64,000 nt of DNA from Gilliamella apis (GCF_030758615.1 NZ_CP132381.1:496001-560000), one strand, 5' to 3'. Numbered from the stretch's first letter, positions 46,023 through 56,209 are shown. Program-made: numbers and translations. Notes: generated from the letters alone by a model not told the origin.

Positions 46023-46038
46023 TGTGATCATCCTCTCA
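46023..46038. promoter_or_regulatory. CRP-like site in the divergent aldolase/dehydrogenase promoter
   Basis: TGTGATCATCCTCTCA fits TGTGA-N6-TCACA at nine of ten positions. A TATAAT at 46077-46082 puts it near -59 of the alcohol dehydrogenase promoter, compatible with class I activation. No convincing -35 is present, which also suits an activator-dependent promoter. Confidence 0.4.
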
Positions 46039-46136
46039 TTGTCGAAAATATTTTTTTTGGTAATTAATTTTTTCCGTATAATGAAATTTAGTTCTTTTTG
46101 TGGGAATTTTTGAATATTATTAATTAAGAGGTAAAT

Positions 46137-47279
46137 ATGATTTATTACATTCCGCCGGTTAATTTATTAGGTAAAGGATGCTTATCTGAGTTAGGTGTAC
46201 CAGTTAAAAAACTTAATTGTCAGAAAGCATTTGTTGTTAGTGATAAGTTTTTAGTGGGCAATGGTACTGTAGATAGAGTAGTAGATATCTTAGCAAAAGA
46301 GGGCATTGAATCGGTTATTTTTTACGATGTAAAACCGAATCCAACCGTTGCTAATGTTGAAAATGCACTAAAATTATGTCAAGAATCTAACTGTGATTTT
46401 ATTGTCTCTATTGGTGGTGGATCACCTCAGGACTGTGGTAAAGCAGTTGCTGTGTTAGCGACAAATGGCGGTAAAATTACTGACTATGAAGGGATGCATA
46501 AAAGTAAACATAAATGCTTACCAATTGTGGCAATAGCAACAACAGCCGGTACCTCTGCTGAGGTGACGATCAACTATGTTATTACCGATGAAAGTAGACA
46601 TGTAAAAATGATTATGGTTGATCCGAATACATTGGCGTCAATAACGGTTAGTGATCCTGATTTAATGATCTCAAAACCAGCCAATTTAACTGCGGCAACA
46701 GGTATGGATGCATTAACTCATGCTATTGAAGCTGTAGTGGCTAAAGGCGCGATGGATGTTACTGATTCAACCGCATTATATGCGATTGGTCAAACCTTTA
46801 AATATTTAGCTCGAGCGGTTAAAAATGGTAACGATATCGAAGCAAGAGAACAGATGAGTTATGCCTGTTTTTTAAATGGGATTGCATTTAGTAATGCCGG
46901 TCTGGGTAATGTTCATGCTATGGCTCATCAACTAGGTGGTCTTTATGATTTACCTCATGGGGTATGTAATGCAATGTTATTATCGGTAGTTGAAGAAGAA
47001 AATGCTAAACATGCGCCAGAAAAATTTAGAGTTATCGCAGAAACAATCGGATTAGAGACTAAAAATAAAACGGATCAAGAGTGTGTTGATTATGTGATAA
47101 AACGAATTAAAGATTTGGCACAAGAGGTAGGTATTCCTAAATCTTTAAAAGAAATTGGTGTTGATAATCCAGATTTTGAATTATTGGCTGAAAATTCGAT
47201 GAAAGATGCTTGTGCCGGAGCAAATCCAGTATTTTTTGATAAACAAAAATTGATTGAGTTATTTAAGAAAATAGCTTAA
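46137..47279 (+). CDS. Iron-dependent alcohol dehydrogenase (FucO/YiaY-like)
   Basis: An NAD-linked group III alcohol dehydrogenase, 380 aa. Nucleotide motif FIVSIGGGSPQDCGKAVA, then TTAGTSAEVTINYVITDE, GMDALTHAIEAVVAKGAMD and the metal histidines in NVHAMAHQLGGLYDLPHGVCNAMLL. It is about as related to FucO as YiaY is. It is divergent from the dehydratase-transporter-aldolase operon across a shared promoter region, and next to the IclR regulator. Likely role: reduction of the aldehyde made by the aldolase (for example glycolaldehyde to ethylene glycol), which is inferred from context. AGAGG precedes the ATG. Confidence 0.85.
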   Translation: MIYYIPPVNLLGKGCLSELGVPVKKLNCQKAFVVSDKFLVGNGTVDRVVDILAKEGIESVIFYDVKPNPTVANVENALKLCQESNCDFIVSIGGGSPQDCGKAVAVLATNGGKITDYEGMHKSKHKCLPIVAIATTAGTSAEVTINYVITDESRHVKMIMVDPNTLASITVSDPDLMISKPANLTAATGMDALTHAIEAVVAKGAMDVTDSTALYAIGQTFKYLARAVKNGNDIEAREQMSYACFLNGIAFSNAGLGNVHAMAHQLGGLYDLPHGVCNAMLLSVVEEENAKHAPEKFRVIAETIGLETKNKTDQECVDYVIKRIKDLAQEVGIPKSLKEIGVDNPDFELLAENSMKDACAGANPVFFDKQKLIELFKKIA

Positions 47280-47303
47280 CAGCTAATTTATCCAATGAGT
47301 TAA

Positions 47304-47336
47304 AATAATATTGAATCATAGTGATTCAATATTATT
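47304..47336. terminator. Bidirectional terminator between the dehydrogenase and iclR genes
   Basis: A perfect 15-bp stem AATAATATTGAATCA/TGATTCAATATTATT with a TAG loop, between two convergent genes; the stem touches the iclR stop codon. Confidence 0.65.
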
Positions 47337-48085
47337 TAAAACTTATCCGTCAATTTTTGGCATGCATCACGTACTAATTGTGAATATTTATCAATTTTAT
47401 CCACAGGTAGTTGAAAAAGAACACCCGAAATACTAATAGCGGCGATGGGTTCGTTATTTTTATTGAAGATTGGTGCAGCGATACAATGAACACCTTGAAC
47501 ATCTTCCTGATTATCATAAGCCCAACCTTGAGACCTAATTTTTGCAAGCTCTTTTTTTAACTGTTTCTTGCTGGTTATTGTTGTGTCGGTATATTTGATT
47601 AATTTGTCTTCGGGAATAAGTTGATCAATTTTTTCGTCTGGTAACCAAGCTATTAATGCTTTACCAATACCAGAGCTATGTAAAGGCAATTTTTTACCAA
47701 TCCAAGTACGAATACCAATAGCCTGATCATTTTCAATTTTAGCAATGTAAACAGAATAAAGACCGTCAAGAACACCTAAATGGCAGGTCAAGTTGGTTTT
47801 ATCTCTCAGTTTAATCATTAATGGTTCGGCTATTTTAGTGATATCAAACTGTTCTAAGGATTTATCTCCCCATTCATGTAATTTTAACCCAAGATAATAC
47901 TTATTTTGATCTTGTCGCAAAATACCATGCATAACTAAGGCATTTAATAGTGTTGATGTACTGCTTTTAGGTAAATTGAGATCCTGAAATATTTGACTAA
48001 AAGTAGCCCCTCGGTGATTATCTAAATAATCACAAATACGGACAATTTTATCTAATGCTGGTACAAGTGTCTGAATATTTGGCAT
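47336..48085 (-). CDS. IclR-family transcriptional regulator (YagI/YjhI-like)
   Basis: A 249-aa IclR regulator: HTH at the N-terminus (LVPALDKIVRICDYLDNHRGATFSQIFQDLNLPKSSTSTLLNAL) and an effector domain (GIRTWIGKKLPLHSSGIGKALIAWLPDEKI; GWAYDNQEDVQGVHCIAAPIFN). It closes the second sugar-acid cassette, much as yagI and yjhI accompany yagEFG and yjhFGH in E. coli. Probably represses the divergent dehydratase operon and dehydrogenase. It is a distant paralogue of RhmR at 40 kb. Confidence 0.82.
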   Translation of the reverse strand: MPNIQTLVPALDKIVRICDYLDNHRGATFSQIFQDLNLPKSSTSTLLNALVMHGILRQDQNKYYLGLKLHEWGDKSLEQFDITKIAEPLMIKLRDKTNLTCHLGVLDGLYSVYIAKIENDQAIGIRTWIGKKLPLHSSGIGKALIAWLPDEKIDQLIPEDKLIKYTDTTITSKKQLKKELAKIRSQGWAYDNQEDVQGVHCIAAPIFNKNNEPIAAISISGVLFQLPVDKIDKYSQLVRDACQKLTDKF

Positions 48086-48341
48086 GAAATATCCTAATAT
48101 AATAATGTAAGAAATATATTTATTTTATTGATACTAATTGTTTAGAAAAACATTTTTTGAACGGTTTAGTGTATTAAGTGTCTTATCTTTAACATTATAT
48201 TCAAGTTACTTGATAAGGAAAAGAAAATAACTTTTATTATTTCCCTGTTTAGTGTATTTAAATCGATAAATCCTTATCTTGCATCATGTTAGGCATAGTT
48301 ATATTATGAGTAGCAATGCTATATTATTTAAGGAATGAGTT

Positions 48342-49991
48342 ATGTTAAAATCAATAGATCCAACCTCTACATCTTCTTGGAAATCCCTTCAAGCTAGTTA
48401 TCAAAAACATCATAATAAAACTATAGCCGAAATATTAAAAGACGAGCCCAAGCGCGTCGAAAAACTGAGTATTCCGTTTGAGGATGAGTTTTTGGTTGAT
48501 TTTTCAAAAAACCGTTTAACGCAAGAAACATTAGAAATTCTTTATCAGCTTGTGGATGAGTGTGATTTAGGTGGCGCAATTAAAGCGATGTATAGTGGTG
48601 AAAAAATTAATCGCACAGAAGATCGAGCCGTGTTACACGTTGCACTTCGTAATGTATCTAATACTCCAATTTATGTTGATGGCAAAAATGTCATGGATGA
48701 TGTCAATGCAGTGCTTGCTAAGATGGAGTCCTTTAGTAAAAAAGTGATTAGCGGTGAATGGAAAGGTTATACCGGCAAGGCTATCACCGATGTTGTTAAT
48801 ATCGGCATTGGTGGTTCAGATTTAGGCCCTCACATGATTACTGAAGCTCTTCGACCTTATAAAAACCATTTAACGATGCACTTTGTATCTAATGTTGATG
48901 GCACTCATATTGTAGAAGCATTAAAAGATCTTAATCCAGAAACAACACTCTTTTTAGTTGCGTCGAAAACTTTTACAACTCAAGAAACGATGACTAATGC
49001 TCAAACTGCCCGTCAATGGTTACTTGATGCAGCTAAAGATGATAAAGCAGTAGCACTGCATTTTGTTGCATTATCAACTAATACTAAAGAAGTGGAAAAG
49101 TTTGGTATTGATACTGCTAATATGTTTGAATTTTGGGATTGGGTTGGTGGTCGCTATTCGTCTTGGTCGGCAATTGGTTTATCAATCGTTCTTTCCATTG
49201 GCTTTGAAAACTTTAAACAGTTTTTAGCAGGTGGCCATGCAATGGATAAACACTTCCAAACAGCGCCGGTTGAGAAAAATATTCCAACATTACTTGCGTT
49301 AATTGGTCTTTGGTACAATAACTTCTGTGGCGCAGAAACTGAAGCAATTTTACCTTATGATCAATATATGCATCGTTTTGCTGCTTATTTCCAACAAGGT
49401 AATATGGAATCAAATGGTAAAAGCGTTGATCGTAATGGTAATAAAACGACTTATACTACTGGACCTATTATTTGGGGTGAGCCTGGTACTAATGGCCAAC
49501 ATGCCTTCTATCAATTGATTCATCAAGGTACTAAACTGATTCCTTGTGATTTTATTGCACCAGCAATTAGCCATAATCCGGTTGGAGATCATCATCCTAA
49601 ATTACTTTCAAATTTCTTTGCACAAACTGAAGCTTTAGCTTTTGGTAAAACCGAACAACAGGTAGAACAAGAATTCCTTGCGGCTGGTAAAAGCCTTGAT
49701 GAAGTTAAATCTATTATTCCTTTTAAAGTTTTTGCTGGTAATAAGCCAACCAACTCTATTTTAGTCAAAAAAATCACACCTTATGCATTAGGTGCATTAG
49801 TTGCTATGTATGAACACAAAATCTTCACGCAAGGTGTTATTCTTAATATCTTTAGTTTTGATCAATGGGGGGTTGAACTCGGTAAACAGCTAGCTGGTCG
49901 TATTTTACCTGAATTAGCCGATGATAAACCTGTAAGTTCTCATGATGATTCAACTAACAACTTAATCAATCAATACAAGAAATGGCGTTAG
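48342..49991 (+). CDS. pgi: Glucose-6-phosphate isomerase
   Basis: Interconverts glucose-6-phosphate and fructose-6-phosphate. Family motifs: [64 protein letters not shown], and [17 protein letters not shown] with the catalytic Lys. Length 549 aa equals E. coli Pgi. AAGGAA precedes the ATG. Single gene with a strong terminator, convergent with the PTS operon. Confidence 0.97.
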   Translation: MLKSIDPTSTSSWKSLQASYQKHHNKTIAEILKDEPKRVEKLSIPFEDEFLVDFSKNRLTQETLEILYQLVDECDLGGAIKAMYSGEKINRTEDRAVLHVALRNVSNTPIYVDGKNVMDDVNAVLAKMESFSKKVISGEWKGYTGKAITDVVNIGIGGSDLGPHMITEALRPYKNHLTMHFVSNVDGTHIVEALKDLNPETTLFLVASKTFTTQETMTNAQTARQWLLDAAKDDKAVALHFVALSTNTKEVEKFGIDTANMFEFWDWVGGRYSSWSAIGLSIVLSIGFENFKQFLAGGHAMDKHFQTAPVEKNIPTLLALIGLWYNNFCGAETEAILPYDQYMHRFAAYFQQGNMESNGKSVDRNGNKTTYTTGPIIWGEPGTNGQHAFYQLIHQGTKLIPCDFIAPAISHNPVGDHHPKLLSNFFAQTEALAFGKTEQQVEQEFLAAGKSLDEVKSIIPFKVFAGNKPTNSILVKKITPYALGALVAMYEHKIFTQGVILNIFSFDQWGVELGKQLAGRILPELADDKPVSSHDDSTNNLINQYKKWR

Positions 49992-50012
49992 AGCGGGTTC
50001 TACCGTAGATAG

Positions 50013-50045
50013 AAAAAACCTTCAGTTTTAACTGAAGGTTTTTTT
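50013..50045. terminator. Bidirectional terminator between pgi and crr
   Basis: AAAAAACCTTCAGT/ACTGAAGGTTTTTTT with a 4-nt loop: a classic rho-independent terminator with U-tracts on both strands. Confidence 0.9.
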
Positions 50046-50053
50046 ATAGATGA

Positions 50054-50557
50054 TTATTTTTTAACACGCATAATTGGCGTTTTACCTGCTTCAACAGAAC
50101 CAGTTAGTTTGGTTAGTTCAACTACTGTTTCCATATTTGAAATTACAACAGGAGTTAAAACTGATTTGGCTTTACTTTCAAGTAAAGGTAGATCAATTTC
50201 AATGATGGTATCGCCAATTTTAACTTGTTGTCCTTCTTCAGCAACACGAGTAAAACCTTCTCCTTTTAGTTCAACGGTATCTATACCAAAATGAACAAAA
50301 AGTTCAATACCTTCATCTGACTCAATCGCAAAAGCATGATTGGTTTCAAAAATTTTGCCAATTTTACCATTTAATGGTGCGACAATTTTGTTGCCAGATG
50401 GTTTAATTGCAACGCCATCACCAACGATTTTTTCAGCAAAAACAACATCAGGAACATCTTCGATTTTAACGATCTCTCCACTAAGAGGTGCAATAATTTC
50501 AATGCTATTTTTGTTATCGTCAGAGACAAACTGTTTTATTTTATCAAATAGACCCAT
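50054..50557 (-). CDS. crr: PTS glucose-specific EIIA component
   Basis: Cytoplasmic phosphocarrier of the glucose PTS and central regulator of catabolite control. The phosphorylated histidine is His89 (LFVHFGIDT) with His74 nearby ([10 protein letters not shown]); PLSGEIV and [12 protein letters not shown] are conserved. Length 167 aa. Third gene of ptsH-ptsI-crr, 9 bp after ptsI. The CRP-like sites found before both sugar-acid cassettes fit an intact EIIA-Glc signalling route. Confidence 0.97.
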   Translation of the reverse strand: MGLFDKIKQFVSDDNKNSIEIIAPLSGEIVKIEDVPDVVFAEKIVGDGVAIKPSGNKIVAPLNGKIGKIFETNHAFAIESDEGIELFVHFGIDTVELKGEGFTRVAEEGQQVKIGDTIIEIDLPLLESKAKSVLTPVVISNMETVVELTKLTGSVEAGKTPIMRVKK

Positions 50558-50566
50558 TATGGCCTC

Positions 50567-52294
50567 CTAACAAATTTGCTTTTCAGCAGTATATTTTTCA
50601 ATTAAATCAGTTATTTCTTTAGCGGTTGCTTTTTCTAGTGCAGTTTCAGCAAATTTTTTCGCTTCTTCGTAATTGGTATTACGAATTAATTTTTTGATTT
50701 TAGGAATTGATACAGCACTCATACTAAACTCATCAAGTCCCATACCTAATAATAGGATAGTTGCTCTTTCATCACCAGCAAGTTCACCACACATTCCTGT
50801 CCATTTGCCTTCTTTATGAGAAGCATCAATGACATTTTTAATTAATGTTAACACTGATGGTGAAAACGGATTATAAAGATGTGAGATAAGCTCATTACCA
50901 CGGTCAACAGCAAGTGTATATTGGGTTAAATCGTTAGTACCAATACTGAAGAAGTCAACTTCTTTAGCTAAGTGACGAGCAATAACTGCTGCTGCAGGTG
51001 TTTCGATCATAACACCAATTTCAATTTCTTTATCAAACGCTTTACCTTCGGCGGTTAATTGTTCTTTAAGAATGTTGATTTCAGATTTTAAGATACGAAT
51101 TTCTTCAACTGAAATAATCATTGGGAACATGATACGTAATTTACCAAAGGCTGAAGCACGTAGAATTGCGCGTAATTGTGCATGTAATATCTCTTTACGA
51201 TCTAAACAGATACGGATTGCACGCCAACCTAAGAATGGGTTTTCTTCTTTTGGTAAATGCATATAAGGTACATCTTTGTCACCACCAATATCCATGGTAC
51301 GAACAATAATTGATAAGCCATTAGTTGATTCGGCAACTTCTTTATATGCTTTGAATTGTTCTTCTTCATTAGGATACGCATCACGATCCATAAATAAGAA
51401 CTCAGTACGATAAAGGCCAACACCTTCATAGCCATTGCGATCCGCACCGGCAATATCACGTACCGTACCGATATTGGCACAAATTTCCACTTGGTGACCA
51501 TCAAGAGTTACCGCAGGTAAATCTTTTAATTTTGCTAATTCTTCTTTGTCAGCAATATATTTTGTTTGAACTTGTTTTAATTTTTCTTCAGTTGTGTGAT
51601 CAGGATTAATATAGATTGCATTGTTAATCGCATCTAAAATAACAAAATCACCTTGTTTGATTGCTTGTGTTGCATTAGATGTACCAACAATTGCTGGAAT
51701 TTCTAATGAACGAGCCATGATTGAGGTATGTGACGTACGGCCACCTGCATCAGTGATAAAGCCTAATACCATATCTAAATTTAATTGTGCAGTTTCTGAT
51801 GGTGTTAAATCAGTTGCAACTAGGATACATGGTTGGCTAATAGCACTTAAATCAACAATTTCAATACCGAGAATGTTTTTCAATAGACGTTTGCCAATAT
51901 CACGGATATCTGCAGCACGTTCTTTTAAATATTCGTCATCTAAGTTTTCTAACTCTTTTGCTTGCGTTTCAAATACAGATTGAACGGCAGCATCAGCACT
52001 TGAGTGTTTACTTTGGATACGAGAGATAACTTCTTGTTCAAGATCTTCATCTTCAAGAAGCATTATGTGACCTTCAAAAATGGCAGCTTTATCTTCACCT
52101 AATGTGGTCTTTGCTCTCTCCATAATAGCATTTAGCTGTTCGCTTGATTTTTGACGCGCTTCTTTAAAGCGCTCGATTTCAGCGTCAATTTTGTTATCAA
52201 GAATTTGCCTATTATTAATTACAATAGGTTCTTCTTTTAATAATAGCGCTTTTGCAAAAGCGATACCTGGGGAAACAAGTATACCTGATACCAT
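50567..52294 (-). CDS. ptsI: PTS enzyme I (phosphoenolpyruvate-protein phosphotransferase)
   Basis: Transfers phosphate from PEP to HPr. Active-site His189 in [13 protein letters not shown] is at E. coli numbering; the PEP-binding domain shows [45 protein letters not shown] and [20 protein letters not shown], and the conserved Cys region GMCGELAGD follows. Length 575 aa, same as E. coli. Start [19 protein letters not shown]. 51 bp after ptsH. Confidence 0.97.
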   Translation of the reverse strand: MVSGILVSPGIAFAKALLLKEEPIVINNRQILDNKIDAEIERFKEARQKSSEQLNAIMERAKTTLGEDKAAIFEGHIMLLEDEDLEQEVISRIQSKHSSADAAVQSVFETQAKELENLDDEYLKERAADIRDIGKRLLKNILGIEIVDLSAISQPCILVATDLTPSETAQLNLDMVLGFITDAGGRTSHTSIMARSLEIPAIVGTSNATQAIKQGDFVILDAINNAIYINPDHTTEEKLKQVQTKYIADKEELAKLKDLPAVTLDGHQVEICANIGTVRDIAGADRNGYEGVGLYRTEFLFMDRDAYPNEEEQFKAYKEVAESTNGLSIIVRTMDIGGDKDVPYMHLPKEENPFLGWRAIRICLDRKEILHAQLRAILRASAFGKLRIMFPMIISVEEIRILKSEINILKEQLTAEGKAFDKEIEIGVMIETPAAAVIARHLAKEVDFFSIGTNDLTQYTLAVDRGNELISHLYNPFSPSVLTLIKNVIDASHKEGKWTGMCGELAGDERATILLLGMGLDEFSMSAVSIPKIKKLIRNTNYEEAKKFAETALEKATAKEITDLIEKYTAEKQIC

Positions 52295-52345
52295 AACATT
52301 TAATCCTTATTCAATATTAAAACCGTTCAATAATAATTGGGAGTA

Positions 52346-52603
52346 TTATTCCAATTCAGGAATTAATTTTACTAAATGAGTTACTGCTTCTTTTTCATCT
52401 TCACCTTCGGCTGAAATAGTAATCGTTGTGCCTTGAGTTAAGCCTAATGTTTGTAATTTGAATAAGCTTTTAGCGCTAGCACTTTTTCCGTTTGATGTGA
52501 CAGTAATTTCAGCATTAAAGTTTTTTGCTTCTTTTACAAATTGCGCAGCAGGGCGAGTATGAAGGCCATTCGATGCAGTAATGGTTACATCTTGTTTGTA
52601 CAT
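52346..52603 (-). CDS. ptsH: PTS phosphocarrier protein HPr
   Basis: General PTS phosphocarrier, 85 aa as in E. coli. The phospho-accepting His15 is in [14 protein letters not shown] and Ser46 in [11 protein letters not shown]. First gene of ptsH-ptsI-crr. An inverted repeat GTGAAA/TTTCAC (52660, 52677) lies in the promoter region, of unknown meaning. Confidence 0.97.
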   Translation of the reverse strand: MYKQDVTITASNGLHTRPAAQFVKEAKNFNAEITVTSNGKSASAKSLFKLQTLGLTQGTTITISAEGEDEKEAVTHLVKLIPELE

Positions 52604-52745
52604 AATTATTTTACTCCCAAAAATATGTTTTTTCAGACGACAATATAAATAAAAACAGCGTGAAAGGCTAGTAAGATTTCACTGTTCTTTAACAATTCGT
52701 CTAATTTTGATGGTGATAAATCAACCAAGTTCGCCGATATTATTG

Positions 52746-53090
52746 TTAATATCGGTAAATTCGAGTGATTTTATCACGACATTTTTTAAATTCTACCTGC
52801 CCGTGAATTCCTCGTTTGATATTTTCAAACACAACTTCTTCACTACCATCAAGTTGTGAAGCTCGGATCTCTTCGTGGCAAAAAGATTCAAATTTTTCAA
52901 GCTCTTGTTCGCTGTTGCCTAAATGATAATTTTTAGGTAAATCTTGGCTAGTTATAGAGGTATTTGTTTGATTCTGTACATTAAGAACAATCACGCCTTT
53001 ATTGGGCACCCATGAACTACATGCAGTTAATGACATAACAAAGAATAAAAATAGCGAGGGCAATGCTACGATCAATCTAAAAATGTTCAA
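52746..53090 (-). CDS. Small putative lipoprotein, unknown function
   Basis: A short secreted protein with a lipoprotein signal: hydrophobic IVALPSLFLFFVM, then the lipobox LTAC with Cys about 24-31 residues from the start. The mature part (about 90 aa) has three further cysteines (SFCHEE, FKKCRDK) and charged segments, but I recognise no family. I prefer a TTG start at 53090 with AAAGGA 6 nt upstream; a GTG at 53111 gives a longer form. It is divergent from ygfB and not in an operon. Confidence 0.6.
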   Translation of the reverse strand: MNIFRLIVALPSLFLFFVMSLTACSSWVPNKGVIVLNVQNQTNTSITSQDLPKNYHLGNSEQELEKFESFCHEEIRASQLDGSEEVVFENIKRGIHGQVEFKKCRDKITRIYRY

Positions 53091-53213
53091 AATATTTCCT
53101 TTATAAAGCACAATAACCTGTTTATTATTTATAGCTAGGCATAAATTATATACTATTAATCCGTGAAAGTGCAGGGGTGTGTTTTTACGGTATTTAAGAC
53201 TAAGGTGGATTTA

Positions 53214-53756
53214 ATGACTAATAGCAATAATTACAATGAGCTTAATCGCCAACTTATCCAAAATAAAATCGGCATGACAGCGGCTGAATTACATGGTTTT
53301 TTATCAGGTATTTTAGCAGGAGGTAATCATGATGAAAGCTGGAAAATTTTAACTAAGGATATGTTAAATGATGGGCAAAGCATTGCTGAACCTTTAAACA
53401 AAGAAATTGAAAAATTATATCATTCAACTAAACAACAACTTATTGATGAAGATTTTGAATTTCAATTGTTACTCGGCGATCAAGATCTATTTACTCAGAT
53501 TGATGATTTAGTCGGTTGGGTTAATCATTTTTTATTAGGAATTGGTTTGGTTCAACCTAAAATTAATCGTGTTAAAGGTGATGTTGGTGAGGCAATATAC
53601 GACCTGAGACAAATCGTTAAATTGGGTTATGATGAAAATGAAGATCAGCAAGAGTTAGGCTTTGCATTTGAAGAAATTAAAGAATACGTTCGGATTACGG
53701 CGATGCTTTGTTTTGATGAATTTAACGAATCTGATATAACCCCAACTATTCATTAA
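53214..53756 (+). CDS. ygfB: UPF0149 family protein YgfB
   Basis: A small all-helical protein of the UPF0149 family, about 180 aa, biochemical role not established. Recognised by GMTAAELHGFLSGILAGG, LLLGDQDLFTQIDDLVGWVNHFLLGIGL and the acidic FAFEEIKEYVRITAMLCF. I choose the ATG at 53214, with AAGGTGG 5 nt upstream; a longer frame from 53163 lacks family support. It precedes pepP by 32 bp, the conserved ygfB-pepP arrangement. Confidence 0.88.
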   Translation: MTNSNNYNELNRQLIQNKIGMTAAELHGFLSGILAGGNHDESWKILTKDMLNDGQSIAEPLNKEIEKLYHSTKQQLIDEDFEFQLLLGDQDLFTQIDDLVGWVNHFLLGIGLVQPKINRVKGDVGEAIYDLRQIVKLGYDENEDQQELGFAFEEIKEYVRITAMLCFDEFNESDITPTIH

Positions 53757-53788
53757 TATTAGTATCATTGATTTTTAAGGTGCAAGTT

Positions 53789-55102
53789 ATGGTAGATATG
53801 CATAGCAAAACAGAACTTTTAGCGCGACGAAATAAATTATTGGCACAAATGGAGCCAAATAGCATCGCTTTGTTTTTTGCTTCACCAGAGGTTACGCGAA
53901 GCAATGATACTCACTATCCTTATCGGCAAGATAGTGATTTTTGGTATTTTACTTTTTTTGCTGAGCCAGAAGCGCTATTGGCGGTGATAAAGGAGTCTGA
54001 TAATCAAGCTCGTTACGTATTATTTAACCGTAAAAAGGATCCTTTAGCGGAAACATGGACCGGATATCGATTAGGTCAGCAGGCAGCATTAGAAAAAATT
54101 TGCGTAGATGAAGCTTATCTTTTTGATGATATTAATAATCTTTTGCCAAATTTATTGAATGGTAAAAAGGTTATTTATCATGCTGACCAGTTATACGAAT
54201 ATGCTGATGAAATAGTTAAAACAACATTACATAATTTAAGGCAAGGTGTTCGCAACAAATTTGTTGTCCCAAATATAATGATTGATTGGCGATCTATTGT
54301 TCATGAAATGCGTATGTTTAAATCGGATTTCGAAATGGCTATATTGCGCGAAGCTTGTGAAATAAGTGCTAAGGCACATATTCGCGCAATGCAAAAGTGT
54401 CAGCCTAGTTTGTATGAATATCAGTTAGAAGCGGAAATTTTACATGAATTTGCTTGGTATGGTGCTCGTTCGCCATCTTATAACACTATTGTTGGTGGGG
54501 GAAATAATGGTTGTATATTGCATTATGAAAATAATAGCGACCAATTGAAAGATGGCGATTTAGTCTTAATTGATGCTGGTTGTGAATATCAGTATTATGC
54601 TGGGGATATCACCCGTACATTTCCTATAAACGGTAAATTTAATCAGTCACAACGTGAAATATATGACATTGTGTTAACGGCACAATACGCGGCAATCAAA
54701 TTATTACAACCAGGTACTTCAATATCAATAGTAAACCAACAAATTATTCGAATTATGGTTGAAGGTTTAGTTAAACTTGGCATTATGCAGGGCGATATCG
54801 AGACGTTAATTGCAAATAAAGCTTACATGACATTTTATATGCATGGTTTAGGACATTGGTTAGGTATTGATGTGCATGATGTCGGTAGCGATCGTGATCG
54901 CATCCTTGCTCCAGGCATGGTGTTAACGGTTGAACCAGGGCTCTATATTAATCAAGAAGCCGATGTTCCTGAACGTTATAAAAGCATTGGCATCCGTATA
55001 GAGGATAATATTTTAATTACTGATTCAGGCAATGAAGTTTTAACCGCAATGGTGCCTAAAGATCCTCAACAAATTGAACAATTAATGCAAATCAATCAAT
55101 AG
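53789..55102 (+). CDS. pepP: Xaa-Pro aminopeptidase
   Basis: A dimetal peptidase removing N-terminal residues before proline. Creatinase fold: N-terminal domain ending near residue 170, then the pita-bread catalytic domain with DAGCEYQYYAGDITRTFPINGKF (two Asp ligands), HGLGHWLGIDVHDVG (His) and VLTVEPGLYI/IRIEDNILIT (Glu ligands). I choose the ATG at 53789 with AAGGTG 6 nt upstream (437 aa; E. coli 441). In E. coli ubiH and ubiI follow pepP; here a terminator and convergent tonB follow instead. Confidence 0.95.
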   Translation: MVDMHSKTELLARRNKLLAQMEPNSIALFFASPEVTRSNDTHYPYRQDSDFWYFTFFAEPEALLAVIKESDNQARYVLFNRKKDPLAETWTGYRLGQQAALEKICVDEAYLFDDINNLLPNLLNGKKVIYHADQLYEYADEIVKTTLHNLRQGVRNKFVVPNIMIDWRSIVHEMRMFKSDFEMAILREACEISAKAHIRAMQKCQPSLYEYQLEAEILHEFAWYGARSPSYNTIVGGGNNGCILHYENNSDQLKDGDLVLIDAGCEYQYYAGDITRTFPINGKFNQSQREIYDIVLTAQYAAIKLLQPGTSISIVNQQIIRIMVEGLVKLGIMQGDIETLIANKAYMTFYMHGLGHWLGIDVHDVGSDRDRILAPGMVLTVEPGLYINQEADVPERYKSIGIRIEDNILITDSGNEVLTAMVPKDPQQIEQLMQINQ

Positions 55103-55118
55103 ACTTATGATCAAGTAA

Positions 55119-55148
55119 GGTGCTAATCAATAATTTAAGATTAGCGCC
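55119..55148 (+). terminator. pepP terminator
   Basis: GGTGCTAATC/GATTAGCGCC (one G-U pair) with a 10-nt loop, then ATTAAGTTTTATTT. Between convergent pepP and tonB. Confidence 0.55.
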
Positions 55149-55208
55149 ATTAAGTTTTATTTCAAATAAATACTATTGAATGATAGTTATGGATTGATAA
55201 ATGTCAGT

Positions 55209-56054
55209 TTAGTTATTACCTAAACTAATTGAACTATCGCGATTAAAGATAATCTTCATTTTGATATTTTTACCAGCAATTGGTTTGTATTTCCATGTTT
55301 TCATTGCCGTGATCACTGCGCGATTAAAAATATTATTGGGTTGAGCTTCAATAATTCTAATATTTTCAACACGTCCTTCACTATTTACATCAAACATGAC
55401 AATAACATGACCTTCTAAGCGCATGTCTAGTGCTCTTCTTGGATATTCTGGGCGATTTCGGCTAATCGGTGTTGGATTACCCGAATATTGCTGATTATCA
55501 GAAATTTTAGGTGCTACTGACGTTTTGGCAGTATTATCACTAATTGCTTCTTGTCTAACTTGTTGCCGAGAGGCTTTTTGTGTTGGTGGTTTTTTCTTTT
55601 TTGGTTTCGGTTTTGGTTCTGGTTTTACTATTGTTGGTTTATCAGGTTCAACAGTAGGTTTTTCGGGTTCTTTTTCCGGTGTAGGATCAGGTGTTTCTTC
55701 TTTAACGATTTCAGGCTCAACAACAGGTTCAACGGGTTGTTCTTCAATAGGTTTATTATCTATGATTTCACTGTTTTCTGCGCCTTGAATATCAGGTGTA
55801 TTTTCAACTAATGATTGTTCAGGGGCTGCTAATTGAGTAAGATCAACCATTACGGCTTTAATTGAATCATCACCTTCATCAACCATGATGTTATTTGCAA
55901 ACAACGCTGAGCTAAATAATAATCCTAATAAAAGTAGATGTGATATCACAGCAACAGATACAAATACATATATATAATTATCCTGTTGCTTGTTAGCAAT
56001 AGGTGATTGTGGCTCTTTTTCTGTATTGATATCTATATCAAAATTGATCTTCAT
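55209..56054 (-). CDS. tonB: TonB energy transducer
   Basis: Couples the ExbB/ExbD proton motor to outer-membrane receptors. It has one N-terminal membrane helix (residues about 28-52, YVFVSVAVISHLLLLGLLF), a long Pro/Glu- then Pro/Lys-rich spacer (about 85-160), and the C-terminal domain (YPRRALDMRLEGHVIVMFDVNSEGRVENIRI; AVITAMKTWKYKP). Length 281 aa. exbB and exbD are not adjacent. A Fur box lies 39-53 bp upstream, so iron repression is likely. Confidence 0.92.
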   Translation of the reverse strand: MKINFDIDINTEKEPQSPIANKQQDNYIYVFVSVAVISHLLLLGLLFSSALFANNIMVDEGDDSIKAVMVDLTQLAAPEQSLVENTPDIQGAENSEIIDNKPIEEQPVEPVVEPEIVKEETPDPTPEKEPEKPTVEPDKPTIVKPEPKPKPKKKKPPTQKASRQQVRQEAISDNTAKTSVAPKISDNQQYSGNPTPISRNRPEYPRRALDMRLEGHVIVMFDVNSEGRVENIRIIEAQPNNIFNRAVITAMKTWKYKPIAGKNIKMKIIFNRDSSISLGNN

Positions 56055-56092
56055 AGCAGTAATAATTTATCCCTTAGGGCGTGTATTCTAAA

Positions 56093-56107
56093 TGAAAATG
56101 CTTATCA
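56093..56107. promoter_or_regulatory. Fur box between tonB and ispB
   Basis: TGAAAATGCTTATCA matches the 7-1-7 Fur motif TGATAAT-N-ATTATCA at 12 of 14 paired positions; flanking AA/TT extend the symmetry. It lies 39 bp upstream of tonB, a known Fur target. Confidence 0.7.
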
Positions 56108-56209
56108 TTTGTAGCATTTTTTTAAATATGATTTATCAATAACTTGTTGCATAAAAATATTTATCAGATAATAGTAAGTAAATATCTCTCATTTGTAGCG
56201 GTTAGACTG

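Noticed and set aside
55525..55811. Gly/Phe-rich plus-strand frames opposite tonB
   Set aside because: They are the complement of the Pro/Lys/Glu spacer of TonB, a common artefact.
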